This document shows positions 8,998 through 17,743 of a stretch of DNA of 64,000 bases, piece by piece (position 1 is the stretch's first letter; each line of letters starts with the position of its first letter). The notes beneath the pieces are model-generated. The model made no database searches. It had not been told where the DNA came from and saw only the letters and a list, made by a program, of their open reading frames with translations. This DNA comes from JALYNX01 sp963724825. GTDB taxonomy: Bacteria; Actinomycetota; Acidimicrobiia; Spongiisociales; ZC4RG35. Location of the stretch: contig CAVRWT010000003.1 of the NCBI GenBank assembly GCA_963724825.1, positions 186,001 to 250,000 of the forward strand, read 5' to 3'. The position numbers were made by a program, and so were the translations under genes.

Positions 8998-9668
8998 GCT
9001 TTTGGAGTCAGACCAAGGAGATCGCACGTGTCGACCTCAAAGTCGAGCGACGCCTCGGGGACACGATGCGCATCGTTCTCCCGTTTGCGGTGGTCGCCCT
9101 CCTGGTGTTCCCCCTCACCCTCGGCGTTGACCTATCGGCCATTTCGCGACTCGGTCCCGCTGTCTTCTGGGCGATCGGGATCCTCTTCGGCATGCAGGTA
9201 GCTCTTCGCCAGGCCGCACACGACGATCAGGAGCGCAGAGACCTCTATGCCCTCCTCGGCGTGGACCCCGCAGCCCGCTTCGTGGGGCGGACCTTGTCGG
9301 GGGCAGTCCTGATGTCCGGATTCCTTGGAGTGTTGTTGGTGGCGATGATCGCCCTCTACAGCCCCGACCTTCCTGCTGGCTGGCTGGGCCCGGTGTTGCT
9401 CACGTCGATCCTGGTCGCAGTCGGGCTCACCGAGTTGGGGACCCTCGCCGGCGAGGTCACCGCCGACCTGCCCAACCGAGCAGGCCTGGCATCGCTGATC
9501 ATCGCTCCGCTGGCATTACCCCTCGTCATCGGGGCATCTTCGACGCTGGAAGCAATGACGCGGGACGCCGGTATCCTCCCCTGGATATTGATCCTGGTCG
9601 CAACCGACCTGGCGCTCGCGGTGGCGGGTGTTGGCCTGGCACGACCGCTCGAGGAGGCGTCAAGATGA
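8994..9668 (+). CDS. ccmB: Heme exporter permease CcmB
   Basis: 224 residues with six predicted membrane segments, forming with CcmA the ABC part of the heme-handling complex. Family marks include 'PAVFWAIGILFGMQVALRQA', 'ERRDLYALLGVDPAARFVGR' and 'LIIAPLALPLVIGASS'. GTG start overlaps the ccmA stop as GTGA; the stop overlaps the ccmC start. Identity rests on sequence pattern plus its place between ccmA and ccmC. Confidence 0.9.
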   Translation: MSFWSQTKEIARVDLKVERRLGDTMRIVLPFAVVALLVFPLTLGVDLSAISRLGPAVFWAIGILFGMQVALRQAAHDDQERRDLYALLGVDPAARFVGRTLSGAVLMSGFLGVLLVAMIALYSPDLPAGWLGPVLLTSILVAVGLTELGTLAGEVTADLPNRAGLASLIIAPLALPLVIGASSTLEAMTRDAGILPWILILVATDLALAVAGVGLARPLEEASR

Positions 9669-10375
9669 CACGGGTTAGGGTTTTGCTCGCCATCGCCGCC
9701 GCAGCCATGGGCGTAGGCCTCTGGTTCGCCCTCAGTGCCCCCACAGACACGCTCCAGGGCGAGTTCACCCGGATCATCAACATCCATGCCCCGTCGATGT
9801 GGCTCGCCTTCCTGGCATTCGGATTGACCGCCCTCGGATCCGCAATCTGGCTCATCCGGAAGCAGAGTCGATGGGATCGACTGGCGGAGGCCTCCGCCGA
9901 GCTCGGCGTCATGTTCACCGCGATCGGCCTATTCAGCGGAATGGTCTGGGGCCAGGCGGTTTGGGGGCGGGCCTGGGACTGGGGCGATCCCCGCCTTTCC
10001 ACTACGGCGGTGATGTTCTTCGTCTACATCGGCTACCTGGCACTGAGGGCGGCCACCCCTGACCCGACGGTGCGGGCAAGACGTTCGGCGATCCTCGGGA
10101 TCATCGCCGTGGTCCAGGTCCCCTTGGTCTATTTCTCAGTCAACATGTTTCGCACTCTCCACCAGACGCAGTCGATTCGCCCCGACGGGATCACCATGCC
10201 TCGGGAGATGGCCATCGCCATCTTCGTGAACGTCATCGCCTTCACCATCGTCTACATCGCCCTTCTCGTGGCGAGGATCGACGTCGCCAAGGCCGAAGAG
10301 AGGGCGGCCGCTGATGTCGCGCTCGCCGGAGACACGGTCAAACCACCTCGCTTGTCGGAGGTCAAGGATGTCTGA
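9665..10375 (+). CDS. ccmC: Heme-handling protein CcmC
   Basis: 236 residues, six membrane segments. The tryptophan-rich WWD signature is visible around residues 96-112 (WGQAVWGRAWDWGDPRLS), flanked by histidines in 'IINIHAPSMWLAF' and 'FRTLHQTQSI' that would ligate heme. CcmC loads heme onto CcmE at the outer face of the membrane. ATGA-type overlap with ccmB and a seven-base overlap with ccmD show tight coupling. Confidence 0.93.
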   Translation: MTRVRVLLAIAAAAMGVGLWFALSAPTDTLQGEFTRIINIHAPSMWLAFLAFGLTALGSAIWLIRKQSRWDRLAEASAELGVMFTAIGLFSGMVWGQAVWGRAWDWGDPRLSTTAVMFFVYIGYLALRAATPDPTVRARRSAILGIIAVVQVPLVYFSVNMFRTLHQTQSIRPDGITMPREMAIAIFVNVIAFTIVYIALLVARIDVAKAEERAAADVALAGDTVKPPRLSEVKDV

Positions 10376-10472
10376 TGAATTGATCGTGTTCGGGACGTTC
10401 CTGATCTCGTATGGCGTCATCGTCGGGTACGCCGCATATCTCCACCTCCGACGGCGCCGAGCCGGGAACTGA
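10368..10472 (+). CDS. ccmD: CcmD-like small membrane protein (34 residues)
   Basis: Short frame from ATG 10368: MSDELIVFGTFLISYG, then VIVGYAAYLHLRRRRAGN and TGA. One membrane helix followed by a run of arginines is the whole CcmD plan; in proteobacteria CcmD holds CcmABC and CcmE together and is needed to release holo-CcmE. It overlaps the ccmC end and precedes ccmE by three bases, the usual position. Easily missed because of its size. Confidence 0.85.
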   Translation: MSDELIVFGTFLISYGVIVGYAAYLHLRRRRAGN

Positions 10473-10475
10473 CCT

Positions 10476-10883
10476 GTGGCCCATCGCCGGTTCGTGCTTC
10501 TCGGCATTGCCGGGGTGATCGCCATAGTGGTCGGGCTCACGGTCACCAGCCTCGGGGAGAACCTCACCTACTACCTCTACCCCACCGAGGCCGTTTCCCA
10601 GCGCGCCGACTTTCCCGACGGTGAGCGGTTTCGACTGGCGGGGACGGTTGTTGCCGGAACGATGACGGAGTCCGAGAACGAGGTGACCTTCGACGTGACC
10701 GATGGCGGCGCCACGGTTCCGGTGGTTCTCACCGAAGCCGCCCCTGATCTCCTCACCGAGGACGTCCCGGTGTTGCTCGAAGGCGCCTGGTCGGGAGATG
10801 AGTTCGTTGCCGACGACGTTCTGATCCGACACGACGAGAACTACGTGACCCCCGAGCAGGGCGGGGCCTACCCGGCCAACTGA
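10476..10883 (+). CDS. ccmE: Cytochrome c-type biogenesis heme chaperone CcmE
   Basis: 135 residues from GTG 10476. One N-terminal membrane anchor (residues 5-25), then an OB-fold periplasm-side domain: 'RFRLAGTVVAGTM', 'VPVVLTEAAPDLL', ending in VLIRHDENYVTP. The HDENY motif carries the histidine that binds heme covalently and the nearby tyrosine ligand (His-x3-Tyr), so this is the classical His type and not the CxxxY variant. TGATG overlap with ccmF. Confidence 0.95.
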   Translation: MAHRRFVLLGIAGVIAIVVGLTVTSLGENLTYYLYPTEAVSQRADFPDGERFRLAGTVVAGTMTESENEVTFDVTDGGATVPVVLTEAAPDLLTEDVPVLLEGAWSGDEFVADDVLIRHDENYVTPEQGGAYPAN

Positions 10884-12901
10884 TGCTCTCCTTGCTCGGC
10901 ACTCTGGGTGTCCTCGCCGCCCTCGTCGGGTCGCTGTTGCTCATCGTTCGCGGGATCTCCAACGCCAGGGGGCGGTCGGCGGATCTGGTCGGCCCGGGAC
11001 GACTGATGCTCGGTGGGGCGATTGCGGCGATGGCGGCGATGCAGATCGGCCTGCTCACCGACAACTTCACCCTCGCCTACATCGCGAACCATCACTCGAC
11101 AACGACACCGTTCCCGTTCGATGTCGCGACCGCGTGGGCGGCCCTCGAGGGCTCGATCATCCTCTGGGGTCTGATCCTCGCCGGCTTCACCTGGGCCGTC
11201 CTCGGCAGATACCGACGCTTTCCCGACCCGTTGGGAGCAGCTGCCCTTGCGGTGTTGGGCGGTATCGGGATCTTCTTCTTCGGATTGATGATCACCGTCG
11301 CCAACCCATTCGAAGTCTGTGTCAGCGCCCTGACGTCGGGGTGCGGCGCCTCTAGCCCGTGGCCGCTTGCGGCCGCGGACGCACCACTCAACGGTCCGGG
11401 CCCCAACCCGCTCCTTCAAAACCACATCCTGATGGCGATCCACCCGCCAATGCTCTACCTGGGATACGTGGGCCTCTCGGTGCCGTTTGCCTACGCCATC
11501 GGGGCACTGGCGCTGGGGATGCCGGGGCCGGAGTGGCTCAGGCGCAGCCATCGCTCGACGCTGGTCGCCTGGTCCTTCCTCACCGTTGGCATCACACTCG
11601 GTGGATGGTGGGCGTACGAGGTCCTCTCCTGGGGCGGATATTGGGCATGGGATCCGGTGGAGAACGCATCCTTGATGCCCTGGCTGATTGCCACCGCCTT
11701 TCTCCATTCCGGTCTGGTCCAACAGCGGCGCGGCATGCTCCAGGCCTGGAATTTCGTCCTGGTGATCTCCGCGTTCTCATTGACCATCCTCGGGACGTTC
11801 CTCACCCGATCGGGGACCATCAACTCGGTCCATTCCTTCACCCAGTCTGCGATCGGGCCGGCCTTGCTCGGGTTCCTGGTCCTGGTGCTCGTCGGCTCGT
11901 TCGCCTTGTTCACGATGAGAGCGCACCTGGTCGCTTCCTCGCCCCGCATCGAGAACTTCGTATCCCGGGAGGGGCTGTTCCTGGTCAACAACCTCCTGCT
12001 GGCAGTCTTCGGGTTCGTGGTTCTGATCGGGACCACCTATCCCCTGCTGGTGGAGGCGTTCACCGGCACCCAGGTCGGGGTGGGTGAGCCGTTCTTCAAC
12101 CGCCTCGCCGTGCCTCTCAGCTTCTTGCTCCTGTTGGTCATGGGCTTCGGCCCGGTAACGCCGTGGAGAGGGGCGCCGCCCGGGCTGTTGTGGCAGCGCC
12201 TGCGCTGGCCGGCGCTGCTCGCCCTCGCGGTCGGCGTCACCACCGCCACCCTGGTCACCAGGCTGGGTTGGGTGGTCCTGGCCGTGGTCTTGGGGACCTT
12301 CGTGGCCACCTCGATCATCGGGCTGCTGATCGAGATGACGTCCACCCGTGCCAGGAAGACCGGACTCTCGTTCTTCGCCGAAGTGAAGACGGTGGTCGGA
12401 GCCGACCAACCCTTCTGGGCTGGACAGCTCAGCCATCTCGGAGTCGTCCTGGTGGCGATCGGCATCGCATTTGCCTCCAACCTGGCCAGTCACAGCACAG
12501 TGGATCTCGAGCCGGGTGACAGTGTCGACTTCGTCGGGTACACCATCACCTACGAGTCTCCGTTCCGACGGGTCGAGCCGAACCGGGTCGTCGAAGGAGC
12601 CCGGCTGACCATCATCAAGGGTGACCGGGTAGTGAGTGAGCTCGAGCCGAGGGTCAATCTCTACGGGCCGGACAGCTTCGCTGTCTTCACCCCGGCCGTG
12701 ATGAGCAGGCCCGGAGGTGACCTCTACGTGACCCTCCGTTCACTTGATTCGACCCAGGTGAGTTTGAACCTGGATACCAGCCCGCTGGTGTGGATGCTCT
12801 GGCTGGGGGGTCTCACCACCGCGGCAGGAGGCGCCTGGTCGTTGGCCGCCCGAAGACGGGAACGAGCCACCGCGCTCGAGCGTCAAAGCGCCGATGTCTG
12901 A
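10883..12901 (+). CDS. ccmF: Cytochrome c heme lyase subunit CcmF
   Basis: 672 residues with about fifteen membrane segments. It carries the WWD-type motif WGGYWAWDPVENASLMPW (about residues 253-270), the conserved HPPMLYLGYVG near 192 and further heme-ligand histidines. CcmF, with CcmH, attaches heme to the CXXCH of apocytochromes on the outer side of the membrane. Length matches the family. It overlaps ccmE and ccmH by a few bases and the frame is intact throughout. Confidence 0.95.
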   Translation: MLSLLGTLGVLAALVGSLLLIVRGISNARGRSADLVGPGRLMLGGAIAAMAAMQIGLLTDNFTLAYIANHHSTTTPFPFDVATAWAALEGSIILWGLILAGFTWAVLGRYRRFPDPLGAAALAVLGGIGIFFFGLMITVANPFEVCVSALTSGCGASSPWPLAAADAPLNGPGPNPLLQNHILMAIHPPMLYLGYVGLSVPFAYAIGALALGMPGPEWLRRSHRSTLVAWSFLTVGITLGGWWAYEVLSWGGYWAWDPVENASLMPWLIATAFLHSGLVQQRRGMLQAWNFVLVISAFSLTILGTFLTRSGTINSVHSFTQSAIGPALLGFLVLVLVGSFALFTMRAHLVASSPRIENFVSREGLFLVNNLLLAVFGFVVLIGTTYPLLVEAFTGTQVGVGEPFFNRLAVPLSFLLLLVMGFGPVTPWRGAPPGLLWQRLRWPALLALAVGVTTATLVTRLGWVVLAVVLGTFVATSIIGLLIEMTSTRARKTGLSFFAEVKTVVGADQPFWAGQLSHLGVVLVAIGIAFASNLASHSTVDLEPGDSVDFVGYTITYESPFRRVEPNRVVEGARLTIIKGDRVVSELEPRVNLYGPDSFAVFTPAVMSRPGGDLYVTLRSLDSTQVSLNLDTSPLVWMLWLGGLTTAAGGAWSLAARRRERATALERQSADV

Positions 12902-13895
12902 GCGTCGGCTCAACACTCTTTTCATTGTCGCCATCGCCGTCCTGGCGGTAGCCCTTGGCTTCATGATCTCCACGCGGCCGGTCGACGTCGATCGTGCCCA
13001 GGAGATAGGGGCCCGGATCAGGTGCCCGGTCTGCCAGGGCGAATCGATAGCCGACTCACCGTCGCAGATGGCGCAGGACATGATGGCCCTCATCACCGAG
13101 GAGGTAGCCCAGGGCGCCACCGACGCCCAGATCATCGATCAACTCCTCTCTTCGTACAGCGGCGCCGTCCTGCTCGACCCGCCGGCATCCGGGGCCACTC
13201 TCTGGCTCTGGCTTGCGCCGCTGGCCGCGATCGCAGTCGGGGTCACCGTCATCCTCTGGTGGCGGGGCCACCCCGGCACGAGCGAGGAGACGACCGCAGA
13301 GCCAAGAAGCAAGAAGCGCCTGCTCATAGGGGGCGTGCTCCTGGTGGCGATGTTTGCCGTCATCGTCGGTGTCGCCGGGAACTTCCTCCAAGAGCGTGAA
13401 GGAGCCACGGAAGGGGTTGCCGATCTCGGCAACCAGGACCTCTCACAGGTGAGCAACGAGACGATGGAGGCGGTGATCGCAGCCAACCTCGACAACCCGC
13501 AGATCAACGGGATGCGAATGGCCCTTGCCGAGCGTTACTACGAGGAGGGCGATTACCGGGCTGCTTTCCCCCACTATCTGGCCGTTGCGCAGAGTGAGAC
13601 TGCGACCAGCACCGAGGCCGCCGGGGCCCTCACCCGTCTCGGTTGGATGGCCTTCGAGGGCAACGGCGAAGTGGATACTGCCCTCAATCTCCTCGACCAG
13701 GCCCTGGCCATCGAACCCGACGCTCCGGTCGCCCTCTACCTGAAAGGGCGGGTCCAGTGGTGTGGGGCCGGGGACACCGAAGCCGCGATAGCCCTATTCG
13801 ACGAGGTCCTCGCCAACCCGTCCTTGCCCGACGACTCACGAACCGAGATCGAGGCAGACCTGGAGCAGGCGACCGCCGGAGAGGCGTGCACATGA
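12894..13895 (+). CDS. ccmH: CcmH-CcmI fusion (apocytochrome thiol reductase plus TPR chaperone)
   Basis: 333 residues. Residues 1-115 are CcmH: signal anchor, then RCPVCQGESIADSPSQMA with the LRCxxC redox pair that reduces the apocytochrome CXXCH. A membrane segment (about 104-124), a basic linker, a second membrane segment (about 143-163) and TPR-like helices to the C-terminus ('ALNLLDQALAIEPDAPVALY') correspond to CcmI/CycH, which holds apocytochrome. The same fusion occurs in some System I organisms. Overlaps ccmF by eight bases. Confidence 0.92.
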   Translation: MSERRLNTLFIVAIAVLAVALGFMISTRPVDVDRAQEIGARIRCPVCQGESIADSPSQMAQDMMALITEEVAQGATDAQIIDQLLSSYSGAVLLDPPASGATLWLWLAPLAAIAVGVTVILWWRGHPGTSEETTAEPRSKKRLLIGGVLLVAMFAVIVGVAGNFLQEREGATEGVADLGNQDLSQVSNETMEAVIAANLDNPQINGMRMALAERYYEEGDYRAAFPHYLAVAQSETATSTEAAGALTRLGWMAFEGNGEVDTALNLLDQALAIEPDAPVALYLKGRVQWCGAGDTEAAIALFDEVLANPSLPDDSRTEIEADLEQATAGEACT

Positions 13896-14486
13896 ACGGG
13901 CGCGTGTCTGAGGTGGGTCGGGATCGGCGTCATCGCCGTGACCGTGGTCCTCGCAGTGGTCCTTGCCTCTCGATTCGGGACCGACCCCGGGCTGGTCGAC
14001 TCCCCGTTGATCGGGCACCCCGCGCCCGACTTCGACCTGGAGACGCTTGACGGGACCGGCCGGCTGGCGTTGGCCGACCTGAGTGGTGACATCGTCGTGG
14101 TGAACTTCTTTGCGTCCTGGTGTCTGGAATGCCGCAACGAGCACAGCGACCTGGTTGCAACCTCAGACTCGTTCGCCGAGGACGATGTCAGCTTCGTCCA
14201 GATCGCATACCAAGAACAGCCCGAACAGTCCCTCGCCTACCTTGCCGAAGCCGGAACTTCACCGGCAACCACGTACCTGGCCGATCCCGGCAGCCGGACC
14301 GCCATCGCGTATGGCGTCTATGGCATCCCCGAGACCTTCTTCATCGACCCCGAAGGGACGGTTGTCGGAAAGATCATCGGCCAGGCCGACGCTTTGACCC
14401 TGGGTGCCACCATCGACGCAATCAAGAGAGGCGAGAAACCCGGCCAGCAGGTCACCGGCGACACCCAGCAGCGCCCCGACAGCTGA
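13892..14486 (+). CDS. ccmG: CcmG/ResA-type thiol:disulfide oxidoreductase, probable one-base frameshift near the start
   Basis: Membrane-anchored thioredoxin-fold protein that would keep CcmH and apocytochrome thiols reduced. Seen: IGHPAPDFDLETLDG, VVVNFFASWCLEC (active-site CxxC), and the cis-Pro region YGIPETFFIDPEG. ATG 13892 overlaps the ccmH stop as ATGA but is out of frame with the body; removing one base near 13907 gives a continuous N-terminal membrane segment (LRWVGIGVIAVTVVLAVVLA). Otherwise GTG 13938 is the start. The CxxC is CLEC where CcmG proteins usually have a proline after the first Cys. Last gene of the ccm operon. Confidence 0.88.
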
Positions 14487-14497
14487 CCTGCCATCGT

Positions 14498-15895
14498 TCA
14501 GTCGGGGCGGATGACCTCGACAGTCACCTCCTCGAAACTGGCCGTGTCCAAAGCAGCCGATCCCGTCTCCAACAAGAAGACATCGAAGAATCCGAGGACA
14601 TAGCGATCGACGATCGGGATCACCCTTCCGGCCGGAATGGTGCCGGTGAGCCCGAGTTGCTCGCTGATCGGCGACCAGAGTGGGGCCACGGTGAAGTCGC
14701 TCTGCACGGTGCCATCCACTCCGATCCAATAGGTCACGTTCTCACTGCGCTCGGCGATGCCCCTGAGCACGGCGTCGTTCTCATTCGCCTGCCACTCCTC
14801 CGACCTCATGAACAGCGCCGGACGGGTGGCCGATGCCGAAATCGTGCGGTCAGGGATCGGCTCGACCCAGGGATCGAGGCCGAGCACGGCATCGCATCGC
14901 TCGTCCACGAGGCAGACCTCGACCGCCGCCCCACCGCCGATCGAGTTTCCGTAGATGCCGATCTTGCTCACATCAGCGCTGGCGGCCAGGGCACCGAACG
15001 GTCCGTCACCTCCCAGGTCGAGGGCGTCCAGGATCGAGGTCAGGTCGGCAACGTAGACGTCCATGAGGTTGGCGCTGGCCTCCGCATACGCCTCCTCGCC
15101 GGCGTCCGCCTCGTCCGGGAGGGCCTCAGGGTCGTAGGGCACCACATCGCCATTCTCGAAACGGGTGGTCACCGCCGAGTAGGTGTGGTCGGGGGCAACG
15201 ACGATGTAGCCGTGGCTGACCAGATTCTCGATCTGATTCACAGTGATCGCCCGGAAGCCGGTCCAGGCGTGGCTGTAGATCACAATGGGAAACGTGCCTT
15301 CGGCGACAGGCAGTGACACCGTCGCGTGCGACGGCGTGTATCGGGTGTAATTGAGGAACCAGCCCGGATAGCCGAGCAGCAGTGAGAGCGCCGGTGCCAC
15401 CACGTCCCAGTCCTCGGCCCACACGGTTGGCTCGACCTCGTTCGACGGCACGGCCGGGTACCAAACCTGGACTCGCAGCTTGCGAGGCCCACCGGGAACC
15501 GCCCCGTAGGTCTCCTGTCGGTCCACATCGACCAGATCGAAGGTCACGGTCCCAATTGCCTCCGGACCGGATGGCAAGGGAAGCTCGGGCACCGGAAGCA
15601 CCAGGGGCAGGATCGCCGCCAGGCCAACACCTGCGACGCCGAAGATCCCACGAGCGATCCGACTCGTCCAATCCAATCGACGCTCGACGACGATGATGTC
15701 GCCGATCGCAAGGCCGAGACAGACCCCGTAGAGCGGGAGCATCTGCCATCGCAGGCCCTCCACGCGCCAATGGACGATGAACAACACGAGAAGCACGAGA
15801 GCGACGATTCCTCGCCGGGTGCGGACTCCGAAAACTGCCGGCCAGCCGACGGCAAACAGGGCGCCGAAGACCATGAGCAGTTCGAATCGCCTCAC
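14498..15895 (-). CDS. PAF-acetylhydrolase-like alpha/beta hydrolase with N-terminal membrane domain
   Basis: 465 residues. The first 110 hold about four hydrophobic segments; the rest is a hydrolase of the plasma-type platelet-activating-factor acetylhydrolase/dienelactone hydrolase group: 'KLRVQVWYPAVPSNEVEP', 'FPIVIYSHAWTGFRAI', 'SHGYIVVAPDHTYSAVT' and nucleophile elbow GIYGNSIGGG (Ser near 324). An Asp in LGLDPWVEP is a candidate acid. Substrate unknown, probably an ester. It ends tail-to-tail with the ccm operon 11 bases away and is a separate unit. Confidence 0.78.
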   Translation of the reverse strand: MRRFELLMVFGALFAVGWPAVFGVRTRRGIVALVLLVLFIVHWRVEGLRWQMLPLYGVCLGLAIGDIIVVERRLDWTSRIARGIFGVAGVGLAAILPLVLPVPELPLPSGPEAIGTVTFDLVDVDRQETYGAVPGGPRKLRVQVWYPAVPSNEVEPTVWAEDWDVVAPALSLLLGYPGWFLNYTRYTPSHATVSLPVAEGTFPIVIYSHAWTGFRAITVNQIENLVSHGYIVVAPDHTYSAVTTRFENGDVVPYDPEALPDEADAGEEAYAEASANLMDVYVADLTSILDALDLGGDGPFGALAASADVSKIGIYGNSIGGGAAVEVCLVDERCDAVLGLDPWVEPIPDRTISASATRPALFMRSEEWQANENDAVLRGIAERSENVTYWIGVDGTVQSDFTVAPLWSPISEQLGLTGTIPAGRVIPIVDRYVLGFFDVFLLETGSAALDTASFEEVTVEVIRPD

Positions 15896-15937
15896 CGGCG
15901 CCGCAACCTCAGTTCTCCATCGATTCCGTCAGCAGGC

Positions 15938-16330
15938 TCAGCCCTGGGAGAGACGTCCCGGGATCTTGGTGCCTTGGTGGAAGATCACCTGCCAGCGACC
16001 TTCGTCCCTGACCCACACCGAGCTCCGTCGGGCTTCATTGCCTTCTCCAACCGAGCGATAGCTGACCAAGCAGACGTCCGCTGACAGCATCCGGGCATCG
16101 AAATCCCGAATCGTGATCTGCCCCGAGGTCTCCCGGTTCATCATCTTGATCATGGTGTCCCGGTCGTAGACCCGGCCCGAGCTCCCGAATTCCTTGAATT
16201 GGGAGTGGAGGAGCAGTTCAACCGCAACCCTGGAATGCCGGACCTCGGGGTCGAGGAGCATCCTCTCCAGATCGAGCAACTCGTTCTGAGATCTGGTCTG
16301 TTGTCGGCTGAGTCGGTTCTGGTCTGTCAT
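15938..16330 (-). CDS. NTF2-like/DUF4440 family protein
   Basis: 130 residues from ATG 16330 (MTDQNRLSRQQTR). 'LDLERMLLDPEVRHSRVAVE', 'HSQFKEFGSSGRVYDRDTMI' and 'RRSSVWVRDEGRWQVIFHQG' are the hallmark segments of the DUF4440 branch of the SnoaL/NTF2 fold, a cone-shaped small-molecule pocket. Function not predictable. An upstream in-frame start at 16438 would run into the divergent promoter and is not preferred. Lies 42 bases upstream of the hydrolase gene. Confidence 0.75.
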   Translation of the reverse strand: MTDQNRLSRQQTRSQNELLDLERMLLDPEVRHSRVAVELLLHSQFKEFGSSGRVYDRDTMIKMMNRETSGQITIRDFDARMLSADVCLVSYRSVGEGNEARRSSVWVRDEGRWQVIFHQGTKIPGRLSQG

Positions 16331-16433
16331 TGCCTGCCAGTTCGATGTCGGGGCGTCCTTCGAGGCGCCTGACTTTACGGTGCTCAGATCCCGGGGCAAG
16401 AGCGACTTGAACGGGCCTGACCAAAAGGCCCGG

Positions 16434-16439
16434 TACAAT
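16434..16439 (+). promoter_or_regulatory. Probable -10 element for the cyclotransferase-like gene
   Basis: TACAAT, one base from consensus, ends three bases before GTG 16443 and nine before GTG 16449. Transcription would begin near 16446-16449, so the gene is probably leaderless with GTG 16449 as the start. No good -35 at normal spacing was seen. Confidence 0.4.
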
Positions 16440-16442
16440 CCG

Positions 16443-16911
16443 GTGCCCGTGCCGAGAACGACGCTGTACTTCGCCTACACCGCCTTCCTGGATCCCGACC
16501 GACTCCACGCCGTGGCTCCGGGTGCCAGGTTCGCATTCACCGCTCATTTTCCGGAGACCAAGCTCGCCTTCGTCCATTCCGAGGAAGTGGGGGCTGTCCC
16601 CTCCCTCGTCCCCGATTCGGGTCACACAGTGTGGGGGGGCGTGTTCGAGATCCCGGACGACCAGGTCTCGTCACTGACCGGGGCCGAGGAAGCCGAGGGC
16701 CGGGTGGCAGGTTGGGATCAGAAGGCCGTTGATCGCGAGGGCAACAAGTACGACTGCCTGACGTTCGTGGCCAAAGGCTCACCGAACGGCGAGCACCGAC
16801 CCGACAGCGACTATCTCGAAGTCGATGATCAGCGGCGCCCGTCATTGGGCCCTGCCCGCAGGCTGGGTGATGGGTCTCGAGGACCTTGGAGAAGATTCTT
16901 TCTTCTCTTAG
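16443..16911 (+). CDS. Gamma-glutamylcyclotransferase-like (AIG2/GGCT fold) protein, one frameshift
   Basis: Begins with TTLYFAYTAFLDPDRLHAVA, the strand-loop pattern of the GGCT fold, followed by 'TVWGGVFEIPDDQVSSL' and 'YDCLTFVAKG'. The frame breaks after YLEV at about 16824; the next frame gives MISGARHWALPAGWV and ends at TAG 16911, which matches the family's C-terminus (…A..LPxxY/W...L). Removing one G restores about 155 residues. GTG 16443 or 16449 is the start. It converges with the aquaporin gene, overlapping by four bases. Reaction on a gamma-glutamyl substrate is inferred from fold only. Confidence 0.7.
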
Positions 16912-17582
16912 ACCTCGACCCGGGATGTCGCATCGGCGGCCGGTACCGAGAACAACCGGTACAGGCCGTAGGCGATGAGGCTCCCCACCAACGGGAAGAC
17001 GATGTATACCCAGAGTTGTGAGAGCGCCGTCGATGATCCGGAGACCACGGCAGGAGCGAAGGACCGCGCCGGGTTCACCGACGCTCCCGAGAACGGAATG
17101 CCTGCGATGTGGACGCCGACCAGGGTTAGGGCAATCGCCAGAGGTGCGTTACCCGGATTGCGCTTGGTCACCGCCAGGATCACCCACACGAAGACCGCCG
17201 TGAGCGCCACCTCGACCAGGATTCCCGTCGACAGCTTGTTGTACGTCGTGACAGTCGACTCCACAGCCACCCGGTTCGAGGCAGCCCACACCACCAGCGA
17301 GGCGACACCGGCTCCGGCGAACTGGGCCACCCAGTAGCCGATAGCGTCACTGAAACTGGTTCGGCCATCCAGGAGCATGGCCAGTGTGACCGCCGGGTTG
17401 AAATGGGCACCGGAGACGTGGCCCACAGCCCAGATCCCGGCGAGAAGGGCCAGGCCGAAGCCGAGACCCACGGACACCAGGATCGGGCCCTCGGTGGCGA
17501 GGTTGGCGAGAATCGCCATCGAGCCGAAGAACACCAGGATGAAGGTCCCCATGAACTCGGCGAGGTACTTGTTGATTACCAC
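16908..17582 (-). CDS. Aquaporin (MIP family) channel
   Basis: 224 residues, six membrane helices and two NPA half-helices: HFNPAVT at residues 60-66 and SVNPARSF at 169-176. 'LAEFMGTFILVFFGSMAI' is the usual first helix. The short loops and the small length favour a water-selective (AqpZ-like) pore over a glycerol facilitator; the His in 'GVHIAGIPFSG' near 159 fits a water-pore selectivity filter. ATG 17582 follows a GGAGG-like site (AGGGAGGAAT). Transcribed alone, leftwards. Confidence 0.9.
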   Translation of the reverse strand: MVINKYLAEFMGTFILVFFGSMAILANLATEGPILVSVGLGFGLALLAGIWAVGHVSGAHFNPAVTLAMLLDGRTSFSDAIGYWVAQFAGAGVASLVVWAASNRVAVESTVTTYNKLSTGILVEVALTAVFVWVILAVTKRNPGNAPLAIALTLVGVHIAGIPFSGASVNPARSFAPAVVSGSSTALSQLWVYIVFPLVGSLIAYGLYRLFSVPAADATSRVEV

Positions 17583-17651
17583 GAGGTATTCCTCCCTAAA
17601 GGGGTCTCTAATTGGACACGGGTCGGTTTGCGGAGGTTTCTGCCCTTTCAG

Positions 17652-17708
17652 GCTATTTCGCGATCTCGCGACAACCTCGGATTTCCAACAGGCGACGCGC
17701 GAAATAGC
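17652..17708. repeat. 11-bp inverted repeat between aquaporin and rnpB
   Basis: GCTATTTCGCG (17652-17662) is repeated as its exact complement CGCGAAATAGC (17698-17708) with 35 bases between, and the left arm is followed by a second small palindrome (CGCGATCTCGCG). It lies between the rnpB terminator and the start of the aquaporin gene, so it may be an aquaporin leader structure or operator. No match to a known element. Confidence 0.4.
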
Positions 17709-17736
17709 GAGAGGGCTCCCGTTGGGGAGCCCTCTC
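17709..17736 (-). terminator. Strong hairpin terminator after rnpB
   Basis: Perfect 12-bp stem (GAGAGGGCTCCC / GGGAGCCCTCTC) with loop GTTG lies directly beyond the 3' end of RNase P RNA. On the minus strand it is followed by a modestly T-rich stretch (GCTATTTCG), weak for a classic terminator, but the stem is long and GC-rich. Confidence 0.65.
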
Positions 17737-17743
17737 CACGTCT

